This document shows positions 6,755-12,253 of a stretch of DNA of 12,253 nt, piece by piece. A program made the position numbers and the translations under genes. Source of the stretch: Tenericutes bacterium ADurb.BinA155 (GTDB lineage: Bacteria; Bacillota_I; Bacilli_A; RFN20; CAG-826). The notes beneath the pieces are model-generated. The model was not told the origin of the DNA. It saw only the letters and a list, made by a program, of their open reading frames with translations, and searched no databases. The first letter of the stretch is position 1, and each line of letters opens with the position of its first letter. The stretch is from contig MVZL01000019.1 in the NCBI GenBank assembly GCA_002068375.1, forward strand, positions 1 to 12,253, in the 5' to 3' direction.

Positions 6755-6760
6755 ATTATA
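6755..6760 (-). promoter_or_regulatory. -10 box of the diguanylate cyclase gene
   Basis: A perfect TATAAT on the minus strand at 6760-6755 predicts a start near 6748, only three bases before the ATG at 6745. A GGAG lies between the -10 and the ATG but would largely precede the predicted transcript start. No good -35 is visible. Placement directly after the upstream terminator supports an independent promoter. Confidence 0.5.
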
Positions 6761-6791
6761 CGCGGAAAAAAAGAGGAAGGAATGGCCCACG

Positions 6792-6823
6792 AAAAAAGCC
6801 CCATCTCAGGACGAAATGGGGCC
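6792..6823 (-). terminator. intrinsic terminator of the beta-helix lipoprotein gene
   Basis: On the minus strand GCCCCAT (6822-6816) pairs perfectly with ATGGGGC (6804-6798) around an 11-base loop, and six T follow (6797-6792). It lies about 14 bases past the lipoprotein stop codon and separates it from the cyclase promoter. Confidence 0.9.
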
Positions 6824-6836
6824 AAAGAGGATCCGA

Positions 6837-8678
6837 TTAACGACCGCCGCCGGGGCCGCCGCCATGGCCGCCGCCGCCGGAACTGGTGCCGATGCTGAGG
6901 TTCACCGCGCTCGTTGACCACGTGGAAGAACCGATTGAAGTGGTGCTGCTGGCGCTAAAGCCGGTATAGACCCCTTTGAAGAGCTCGGTCCCGCCCGAGA
7001 TCGAGGAGGCCGAAGCCACGCTCACCGATCCCGCGGTGAAACTATTGGAGGAGATGTAGAGCGAATAGGCGCTCGCGTATTGGGGCTTCAAGGCGTAACT
7101 TTGTCCCGCATTACTCACGACGATATATTGCGAAGTCGAGACCGCGCTGGTCCAGCCGGCGAGGAGACTATATTGAGTCCCAGAGGAGCCGACCGCCATA
7201 TCATTCGAGCCATAGGCGGCTAAGAAACCGCCCGACTGCTTAAAGGAGTAATTGCCATCACCATAGTCCATCGGGCCATTGCCATTTCCGGTTTGAGAGA
7301 CGACGGTGAAGCCGCCAGTGACCACGATATTGCCGTTCGCGTCGATGCCATCGCCCGCGGCTGCCACGTAAACGTAACCGCCACTGATGGTGATGTTTCC
7401 AGCCGAAGTTCCTTCGCCCGAACTATCATTGCCGCCCCCAGCATTTAAGCCATCATCGCTCGAGGTGAGATAGGTCGTGCCGGCTTTGATGTCGATATTG
7501 ACCCCTTCGATACCTTCATAGGACTGCGTGACCGTGGTCGTGCCGCCATAGATCTGGACGGTTGAGCCCGAGTGGATCCCTTGGGGAGCCGCGCTGGATT
7601 TGCTCTTGCCGGCGCTTAAGGTATACGTTCCGCCATTGACGGTGACTTTGCCCGTCGCATCGATCGCATCGTTATTGGCGCTGCTGATGCTATAGGTTCC
7701 GCCATCAAGAACGATCGCTAGATCGGCGGTGAGGCCTTTTGAACCATCGGCCTGGGCGGTATCGGTCCCTTGGATCGAGCCTTCGCCACCCTCGATATAG
7801 ATATTGGAGGCCGAACTGATGCCATCATCGAAAGCGGAGATCGCAAAGGAACCATTGATGAGCTTGATTCCGGCGAATTCATCCGAATCCATCGAGGCGG
7901 TGTAGTCTTCATCGACGTGGACCCCATCACCGGCGGTCGTGGCAATGATTAAGGTTCCGCCATCGGTTTCATCGCCAAGAGCGATATTTTCATGGGCTTT
8001 GATTCCGTGGTTTTTGGCCGTGACTTTTAAGATGCCGTTCTTGGTTTCGATTTTGGTATCGGAAGCGATGCCGTTCTTTAAGGAACCGGTCACGGTGAGG
8101 GTGCCGGCGCCGGTCATCTTGAGTTTCTTATTGGAGAAGATCGCGGCATTATCGTTCGCCGCGCTATTGCAGGAGGTCCGGGAGTCGGTGATGACGTTCA
8201 CGGTTCCGTTCAGTTTCTTCACTTCAAGGTGATCGCCGTTGATCGAAGAGATCGGGGCATAGACCCCAGCCCCGGAACGGACGATCGAAACGCCATTGAG
8301 GTCGAGTTCGACGTCACCGTCATCGTTTGCCGTGACGAGGATGCTGCCATTCGTCAAAGAACCAGTCACGAGATAAGTTCCCGCCGCGGAAATCGTGACG
8401 ACGTTATCGCTAACGGCGATATTGTTGCCGGTAAAAGTGGTGCCATCTTGGGCCAAATGAATCACCCCGGTGTAATCGCCAGTCGCAACCGAAGTCGCCG
8501 TCACCGTCGAAGCGACGGAAGTATTGACGGAAATAGCGGTGCCGGCGCTGGCGGCACTGGCGGTCGAATCCCAGGATGCGGCGGTGGTATCGCTCTTATT
8601 GGACGATAACGAAATGGAGCAGCTCGCTAAGACCAGCGGGGCTAAGATCCAAAGAATCGGTTTTAATGAATGTTTCAT
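6837..8678 (-). CDS. Cthe_2159-like carbohydrate-binding beta-helix lipoprotein
   Basis: The 613-residue precursor opens with a lipoprotein signal peptide: a Lys near the start, a hydrophobic core and the lipobox LVLASC with C20 as the lipidated residue. A low-complexity Ser/Thr/Ala linker follows to about residue 65. The main body has repeated short strands and turns with phrases such as DLNGVSI, DGISSASNIYIEGG, DAIDATGKVTVNGG and DGIDANGNIVVTGG, at roughly 20-40 residue spacing. This is the pattern of the Cthe_2159/DUF4353 right-handed parallel beta-helix, whose founding member binds cellulose and acidic plant polysaccharide. It should be anchored to the outside of the membrane and bind glycans; no catalytic residues are recognised. 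The C-terminus is a Gly/His tail (GGGGHGGGPGGGR). AAGGAG (8693-8688) lies nine bases before the ATG. It has its own terminator. Confidence 0.88.
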   Translation of the reverse strand: MKHSLKPILWILAPLVLASCSISLSSNKSDTTAASWDSTASAASAGTAISVNTSVASTVTATSVATGDYTGVIHLAQDGTTFTGNNIAVSDNVVTISAAGTYLVTGSLTNGSILVTANDDGDVELDLNGVSIVRSGAGVYAPISSINGDHLEVKKLNGTVNVITDSRTSCNSAANDNAAIFSNKKLKMTGAGTLTVTGSLKNGIASDTKIETKNGILKVTAKNHGIKAHENIALGDETDGGTLIIATTAGDGVHVDEDYTASMDSDEFAGIKLINGSFAISAFDDGISSASNIYIEGGEGSIQGTDTAQADGSKGLTADLAIVLDGGTYSISSANNDAIDATGKVTVNGGTYTLSAGKSKSSAAPQGIHSGSTVQIYGGTTTVTQSYEGIEGVNIDIKAGTTYLTSSDDGLNAGGGNDSSGEGTSAGNITISGGYVYVAAAGDGIDANGNIVVTGGFTVVSQTGNGNGPMDYGDGNYSFKQSGGFLAAYGSNDMAVGSSGTQYSLLAGWTSAVSTSQYIVVSNAGQSYALKPQYASAYSLYISSNSFTAGSVSVASASSISGGTELFKGVYTGFSASSTTSIGSSTWSTSAVNLSIGTSSGGGGHGGGPGGGR

Positions 8679-8721
8679 GCTTGTTCGCTCCTTTTCCCTA
8701 TCGATGAAAGGGGAGTTCTAC

Positions 8722-8727
8722 CTTATA
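8722..8727 (-). promoter_or_regulatory. candidate -10 box of the lipoprotein gene
   Basis: TATAAG on the minus strand (8727-8722) would start transcription near 8715 and give a leader of about 37 bases containing the AAGGAG ribosome site. The -35 is unclear; TTCCAA (8755-8750) is too far at 22 bases. Its position in the divergent gap to the small-peptide gene makes a promoter necessary, but this exact site is tentative. Confidence 0.35.
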
Positions 8728-8788
8728 AAGCCATTTCCTCTCCTTTTTGTTGGAAAAGCGATGGAACCGCTTTCTTGGGCTTTTACCC

Positions 8789-8819
8789 TTGCCCCCGGAA
8801 AAATAGAGACTACTATAAC
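8789..8819 (+). promoter_or_regulatory. candidate promoter of the small acidic peptide gene
   Basis: TTGCCC (8789-8794) precedes two overlapping -10 choices, TACTAT (8811-8816, spacer 16) and TATAAC (8814-8819, spacer 19). Predicted starts are 8823-8826. The resulting RNA would begin directly with the hairpin CCCGG (8825-8829) / CCGGG (8837-8841), which could protect its 5' end. The leader to the ATG is about 45 bases. Confidence 0.5.
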
Positions 8820-8869
8820 GGGCTCCCGGAGAAAGACCGGGCAATGATACGAGAAGGAGGAAATAGCGA

Positions 8870-9019
8870 ATGGACACAAAATTCAATGCTAACAATGTCA
8901 TGAACAATGACACTGACAACCATAATGATTCTGCATCAAATGCTGACTTCGTCGAGAACTTCGGCGAGGCCCTGACGGACGGTTATCTTGATAACCTCAG
9001 CACCAGCAGCGATTATTAA
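8870..9019 (+). CDS. 49-residue Asn/Asp-rich acidic peptide of unknown function
   Basis: A strong ribosome site, AAGGAGG (8854-8860), sits nine bases before the ATG, and the frame ends at TAA 9017-9019, 15 bases before a perfect terminator. The peptide begins MDTKFNANNVMNND and ends NLSTSSDY. It has about ten Asn, eight Asp and two Glu against one Lys and one His, and no Cys, Trp, Arg, Pro, Gln or Ile, so it is strongly negative. It has no signal peptide and no membrane segment, and is probably disordered, with one possible amphipathic stretch around DFVENFGEALTDGYLDNL. Codons in its first half (ACA, ACT, TCT, GCA, TCA) are more A/T-ending than in the neighbours. I do not recognise it. It could be a small regulatory or binding protein, or a modified-peptide precursor, though no modifying enzyme is nearby. 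The transcript may also act as an RNA. Confidence 0.7.
   Translation: MDTKFNANNVMNNDTDNHNDSASNADFVENFGEALTDGYLDNLSTSSDY
8972..9000 (+). repeat. perfect inverted repeat inside the small-peptide gene
   Basis: GGTTATC (8981-8987) TT GATAACC (8990-8996) is a perfect dyad. It is flanked by CTGA (8972-8975) and TCAG (8997-9000), which pair outside it across a one-sided CGGAC bulge. A second hairpin, TGTCAT / ATGACA, lies upstream at 8896-8912. Such dense dyads in a 150-base frame suggest a folded transcript. Confidence 0.6.
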
Positions 9020-9034
9020 GGCTTAAGCGAAAGG

Positions 9035-9061
9035 GAACGGAGCAAAATCCGTTCTTTTTTT
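9035..9061 (+). terminator. intrinsic terminator of the small-peptide gene
   Basis: GAACGGA (9035-9041) pairs perfectly with TCCGTTC (9048-9054) around GCAAAA, followed by seven T (9055-9061). It is one of the clearest signals in the window and shows that the short transcript from about 8823 to 9061 is a discrete unit. Confidence 0.95.
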
Positions 9062-9115
9062 GTCCGGAGGAGAAAAAACGCCACTTTTCTAGAAGCAACC
9101 CTTAAAGGAATGCGC

Positions 9116-9121
9116 TAAGAT
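9116..9121 (+). promoter_or_regulatory. candidate -10 box of the GH94 phosphorylase gene
   Basis: TAAGAT (9116-9121, 4 of 6) predicts a start at about 9128, which is the first base of the 8-bp stem of the structured leader. No clear -35 is seen at 17 bases (AAGCAA). The promoter must lie between the terminator ending at 9061 and the gene. Confidence 0.45.
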
Positions 9122-9127
9122 AGAGCC

Positions 9128-9198
9128 GTCTATATGAGAAGCTTGCTTCTCTTTGTAGGATATAGACCTCATGAATGAGATTTTTTAATCTCGAGAGG
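9128..9198 (+). promoter_or_regulatory. structured 5' leader with alternative hairpins before the GH94 gene
   Basis: An outer stem, GTCTATAT (9128-9135) / ATATAGAC (9160-9167), is a perfect 8 bp. It encloses GAGAAG (9136-9141) / CTTCTC (9146-9151) with a CTTG tetraloop and leaves TTTGTAGG (9152-9159) unpaired. Next, CTCA (9168-9171) / TGAG (9176-9179) competes with GAGATT (9177-9182) / AATCTC (9187-9192), since both use 9177-9179. CCTC (9167-9170) can also pair with GAGG (9195-9198), part of the ribosome site GAGAGG before the ATG at 9205. This resembles a translational switch. It matches no riboswitch class that I can name. Confidence 0.5.
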
Positions 9199-9204
9199 TA
9201 AGCA

Positions 9205-12123
9205 ATGGCTCTTTCACGAATCACGGCTCGTTTTGGCTCGGTTTCTCCTGATGTTGTCGTTTCGGAAGTTTTTCCGGGCGTCGCCTTAGCGGACGCGGCC
9301 CTTTTTGATTTCGAGCAACAGGTATATCTCGGTTTTACCGGCCTTAAAAAGCCCGGGCCGATCTTGGCTCTTTTAACCGAAGATCCGGGGTTTAGGGAAT
9401 TCATCCAAGAAAACTCCGCTCCGAAGGCGGTCTTCCTCATTTCGGCGAAGGGCGCCTTCAAAAATGGCGAGCCTTTGGCCTTATCTCCTGAAGCGAAGAA
9501 AGCGATCCGACATGGCCTCCGTCTGATCAAACCCTATGGCGGCGTCCTTAATGCCGATGGAAGCCACACGATCGATTTGTTATCCCCTAACGTGGGTCCC
9601 CATTATGGCGTGAACTTGCTCTTAGGTTGGCGCGAAGGCTTTGCTGATCCTTTGCTCACTACCCCGAAAAGCGTGGTGGATGCTTTAGGCCATGGTAGCT
9701 TCCGCGCGAAAGCGGACTATCAGGTCTTAGCGACCCGCTGGGACATCCGGCCCGAAGAAAATGGCAACCCTTTTAACCGCCAGTTCTACTTGCTCGAAAA
9801 CGGAAAGCAGATCTTCTATTCGGCGGATCTGACCCATAACGTGAAGAAAGCTTTCTGCACCCATTTTCCCAATAAGACCGAGATCGTGTATGAATTAAAG
9901 GATGGCCTCCAGGTGAAGCGGGTCATTGCTTTATTGGAGCAAAAAGCGGGCCTTCCCGATGCGACCGAGGTCCAAAATGTGACCTTGCTTTCGCCAGTGG
10001 CCCGCACCCTGGAGATCGTCTTTACCGGAACCTTCGGCTTCTCCAATCCCGGTTGCCAAGAAGTGGACGTGATCTATCAAACCGTGATCCACCAAAGCGA
10101 AGAACTTCTTAATGAAAAAGGCGAGCTGGTCGCCTTATCCCCCAATTACTATCCGTGCTATTTTAGTCCCCGTCCTCGCTTTGTTTCGCTCCATTCCGCG
10201 GCCGGTTATGCCCAGAGCTTTTCTAATGACGCCACCTCCTTTTTAGGAGCAGGAAGCATTGAACATCCGGAAGGCGTGGGGCATCTGAATAACGCGCTCC
10301 AAATGAAAGGGGCCTCCTTCTTTGCCTTAGGACAGAAGCTTACTCTTTCACCGAACGCCCCCTTTGATGTCACTACCTTCACGGGGATGATGGATGGGAC
10401 GGCCTTACCGTTAGACCAAGTTGAGCCGAAGTTAGGAGAAGAAGTAGAAGCCCTTCTTTCTACCTTCCCCGACGGGGGGAGCGTGCGGATTCAGCTTCAA
10501 AAGCAAGCGGATGATTTTGCAAGCTACGCTTCTTATTTCTCGCTCCAGAGCGGGAACGCTTTAACCGATGCGATGATGAATGCGAATATCCCTTTCCAAA
10601 CCCGCTATCAGAGTTTTGTGAGCCGGGCCTTCGCCCAAACCCAAAAAGGGTATCGCGAGATCGGCTTCCGGGAGATTCAGGATCTTTATGCCTCGATTCC
10701 TTATCTCGTTGCGGCGGGGAAAAAGGATTTAGCCGAAGCCTTATTGACCTCTTGGATCCGCAACGTCTATTCCTTTGGCTACGCGAACCACAATTTCTTT
10801 GAGCGGGGCAAAGAGCCGGGGATGTGCAGCGACGATTCCTTATGGCTTCTCCCGGCGGTTCATAGCTTTATCGATGCCACGGGTGACCTCGATTTCTTAA
10901 AGCAGAGCTTCCCGATGGCGGATGGTGGCACCCGGGTTCTTCAAGATACCCTCAAGGCCATCTTGACCTATTCCGGCCGGATCTCGGTCGGAAAGCACGG
11001 TCTCCCTTTGCTCGATAAGGCCGACTGGAACGATTGCCTCAAGATCGATCCCGACTTTTTGGATGGGCCGAGCAAGCAAAAACGTTATCAGGAGCAATTA
11101 GAAACGAATCATCAATCCTTTGGGGTTCCCTTAGAGAGCGACCTCAGCGAATCGGTGATGAACGCTTTCCTATTGGTGTACGCCCTCAATGATGCGATCG
11201 CTTTAAGCATAGAAAGTCAAAACCATGCGGATTTGGCCTTCTATCAAACGCTAAAGGAAGAGAAGATCGCCGCGATCACCTCGTCCTGCTACATCAAAGG
11301 CTATTATGCCCGGGTCCTCATTAACCGAGCCGCCCCGAAGAATGGAATCACCTATGTTGGGGCGCCGGGCGATGGATTATCGACGAACCCGGAGTTAGAG
11401 AATGGCTCCTTATACCTCAATTCCTTCTCATGGAGTTTGCTTTCTGGAGTCGCGGACGAAACCCAGATTGCCTCGATGCTTGCCTTCGCCGACCATTACC
11501 TTAAAACCCCCTCCGGTTATCAACTTTGTAGCGCCGAGGACCTGACCCTCACTGGGGCCAAAGAAGCCGCGACATCCCATTATTTCCCGGGCGACCGCGA
11601 GAATGGCGGGGTCTTTAAACACGCGACCATGATGTTCACCCGGGCTTTGCTTCTCGCGGCGAAAAGAGACTACGCCCCGGCCTTAAAAAAGAAGATGGTG
11701 GACGATGCCTATTTCATGCTCCACTTGGTTTATCCTTATCACTGCGACGAGAACCCTTATCGCTATAAGGGTAACCCCCGGTTTTGCACCCAATACAACA
11801 ATCCCCTCACGGAGGAGAACATCGGGCCGATCCTTTCTGGCACTGCGACTTGGCTCACCCTCTCCTTCTTTGAAGCGATGGGCTTAAGGAAGGAAGAGGA
11901 TGGGCTCACCCTCCACCCGATCCTAGAAAAAGGGCAGGGGGACCTTACTTATCACTACCATTTCGCCGATGGCGATTATGAAGTCATCCTTCATAAGAAA
12001 AAGAACCATTACGCCTTTAACGTGACAAGTCTCACGTTAGATGGGGTGACTTATGGTTCAGAGCAAAAGCTTCCGCTTGCCCACGACCATAAGACTCATC
12101 GGATCGAAGCCACCTTGGCTTAA
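9205..12123 (+). CDS. GH94-family beta-glucoside/beta-glucan phosphorylase
   Basis: The 972-residue cytoplasmic protein has the GH94 plan: an N-terminal beta-sandwich region, a helical linker, an (alpha/alpha)6 catalytic barrel (about residues 470-900) and a small C-terminal beta part. Catalytic Asp D610 lies in ADWNDCL (607-612), matching the DWND of cellobiose phosphorylase. SDDSLWLLP (542-550) and SGTATWLTLSFFEAMGL near the end are family landmarks. In the acceptor-site motif the usual RGVGFRD is REIGFRE (484-490), with Glu for Asp at 490. The family cleaves beta-linked glucosides with phosphate to give glucose (or GlcNAc) 1-phosphate. At 972 residues it is longer than cellobiose phosphorylase (about 800) and shorter than 1,2-beta-oligoglucan phosphorylase (about 1,100), so the substrate is open; a laminari-, cello- or 1,2-beta-oligoglucan is possible. 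GAGAGG (9193-9198) precedes the ATG. No signal peptide is present. Confidence 0.9.
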   Translation: MALSRITARFGSVSPDVVVSEVFPGVALADAALFDFEQQVYLGFTGLKKPGPILALLTEDPGFREFIQENSAPKAVFLISAKGAFKNGEPLALSPEAKKAIRHGLRLIKPYGGVLNADGSHTIDLLSPNVGPHYGVNLLLGWREGFADPLLTTPKSVVDALGHGSFRAKADYQVLATRWDIRPEENGNPFNRQFYLLENGKQIFYSADLTHNVKKAFCTHFPNKTEIVYELKDGLQVKRVIALLEQKAGLPDATEVQNVTLLSPVARTLEIVFTGTFGFSNPGCQEVDVIYQTVIHQSEELLNEKGELVALSPNYYPCYFSPRPRFVSLHSAAGYAQSFSNDATSFLGAGSIEHPEGVGHLNNALQMKGASFFALGQKLTLSPNAPFDVTTFTGMMDGTALPLDQVEPKLGEEVEALLSTFPDGGSVRIQLQKQADDFASYASYFSLQSGNALTDAMMNANIPFQTRYQSFVSRAFAQTQKGYREIGFREIQDLYASIPYLVAAGKKDLAEALLTSWIRNVYSFGYANHNFFERGKEPGMCSDDSLWLLPAVHSFIDATGDLDFLKQSFPMADGGTRVLQDTLKAILTYSGRISVGKHGLPLLDKADWNDCLKIDPDFLDGPSKQKRYQEQLETNHQSFGVPLESDLSESVMNAFLLVYALNDAIALSIESQNHADLAFYQTLKEEKIAAITSSCYIKGYYARVLINRAAPKNGITYVGAPGDGLSTNPELENGSLYLNSFSWSLLSGVADETQIASMLAFADHYLKTPSGYQLCSAEDLTLTGAKEAATSHYFPGDRENGGVFKHATMMFTRALLLAAKRDYAPALKKKMVDDAYFMLHLVYPYHCDENPYRYKGNPRFCTQYNNPLTEENIGPILSGTATWLTLSFFEAMGLRKEEDGLTLHPILEKGQGDLTYHYHFADGDYEVILHKKKNHYAFNVTSLTLDGVTYGSEQKLPLAHDHKTHRIEATLA

Positions 12124-12124
12124 C

Positions 12125-12153
12125 GCGGATGGATTCTTGAGGAACCCCTCCGC
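12125..12153 (+). terminator. possible imperfect terminator after the GH94 gene
   Basis: GCGGA (12125-12129) pairs with TCCGC (12149-12153), and GGATTC / GGAACC inside adds partial pairing around TTGA. The following sequence is TTCTTGG, not a proper T tract. It begins just past the stop codon, so a weak or factor-assisted terminator is plausible. Confidence 0.4.
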
Positions 12154-12161
12154 TTCTTGGC

Positions 12162-12191
12162 TTGTATTTTCGGCTTGCGCACGCCTATAAT
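12162..12191 (+). promoter_or_regulatory. promoter of tRNA-Leu
   Basis: TTGTAT (12162-12167) and a perfect TATAAT (12186-12191) are separated by 18 bases. The predicted start at about 12198 lies three bases before the mature tRNA 5' end at 12201. Confidence 0.7.
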
Positions 12192-12200
12192 TTCCCCGCT

Positions 12201-12253
12201 GGGCCCATGGCGGAATTGGCAGACGCGTTAGACTTAGGATCTAATGAGGCAAC
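12201..12253 (+). tRNA. tRNA-Leu (anticodon UAG), 3' part beyond the window
   Basis: The acceptor 5' strand is GGGCCCA (12201-12207), followed by TG and the D-arm GCGGAATTGGCAGACGC. The anticodon stem TTAGA (12228-12232) / TCTAA (12240-12244) closes the loop CTTAGGA with anticodon TAG at 12235-12237, which reads CUA and related Leu codons. The long variable arm typical of tRNA-Leu begins at TGAGGCAAC and the window ends there. The missing T-arm and acceptor 3' strand prevent a full check, but the D-arm is characteristic. Confidence 0.95.

Noticed and set aside
6746..6790. GTG start at 6790 extending the cyclase by 15 residues
   Set aside because: It abuts the T tract of the preceding terminator and would precede the TATAAT at 6760-6755; the ATG at 6745 begins a proper membrane segment.
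6837..8400. Possible tandem DNA repeat or CRISPR-like array in the lipoprotein gene
   Set aside because: The repetition is at protein level (beta-helix rungs) and the DNA copies are diverged and unevenly spaced; no uniform repeats or spacers.
8229..8609. 126-codon plus-strand frame opposite the lipoprotein gene
   Set aside because: Composition is Arg/Asp/Gly-rich as expected from antisense of Ser/Gly/Thr-repeat codons; no start signals.
8870..9019. Small peptide as a lanthipeptide or other modified-peptide precursor
   Set aside because: It has no Cys, no clear leader cleavage site, and no modifying enzyme or exporter in the neighbourhood.
12201..12253. tRNA-Leu as an attachment site for an integrated element
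   Set aside because: The 3' end where attachment sites usually lie is outside the window, and no integrase or direct repeat is visible.

Overview
The window reads as chromosomal DNA of a Bacillota-like bacterium, most plausibly an uncultured gut member of the Bacilli. That assignment is an inference from gene style, and G+C looks slightly above half by eye. Signs for it are a Gram-positive type lipoprotein, an XRE-domain multi-membrane regulator, a small Bud32-like kinase, a GH94 phosphorylase, and very tight gene packing. TGA is a normal stop (it ends mutY) and tRNA-Leu is of standard bacterial type, so the genetic code is standard. No phage, transposon, integrase, CRISPR array or rRNA was seen.

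Left part (1-2580): the C-terminal end of a membrane protein is followed by a 228-residue Ntn-type amide hydrolase beginning Met-Cys. This gene converges on a two-gene leftward unit of mutY (adenine glycosylase for 8-oxoG:A mispairs) and a small kinase-fold protein whose ATG overlaps the mutY stop.

Middle (2600-6830): a divergent rightward unit encodes a 692-residue protein with an N-terminal XRE domain, about eleven membrane segments and a roughly 190-residue external domain. A Cof-type HAD phosphatase follows six bases later. It converges, with a 4-base stop overlap, on a membrane-bound diguanylate cyclase.

Right part (6790-12253): upstream of the cyclase on the same strand, and separated from it by a terminator, lies a lipoprotein with a Cthe_2159-like carbohydrate-binding beta-helix. 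Divergent from it is a tiny gene for a 49-residue, Asn- and Asp-rich acidic peptide with a strong Shine-Dalgarno site and its own terminator. Next is a structured 5' leader and a 972-residue GH94-type beta-glucoside phosphorylase, then the start of tRNA-Leu(UAG). A surface glycan-binding lipoprotein, a cyclic-di-GMP enzyme and an intracellular beta-glucan phosphorylase suggest a carbohydrate-related neighbourhood, but each has its own transcription signals and no shared pathway is proven.

The points most worth a second look are: several genes whose best -10 box lies so close to the ATG that the mRNA would be leaderless or nearly so; the GH94 leader with mutually exclusive hairpins; the structured small-peptide gene; the membrane-tethered XRE protein with a perfect inverted repeat in front of it; and repeated 4-base convergent stop overlaps through TTAA.
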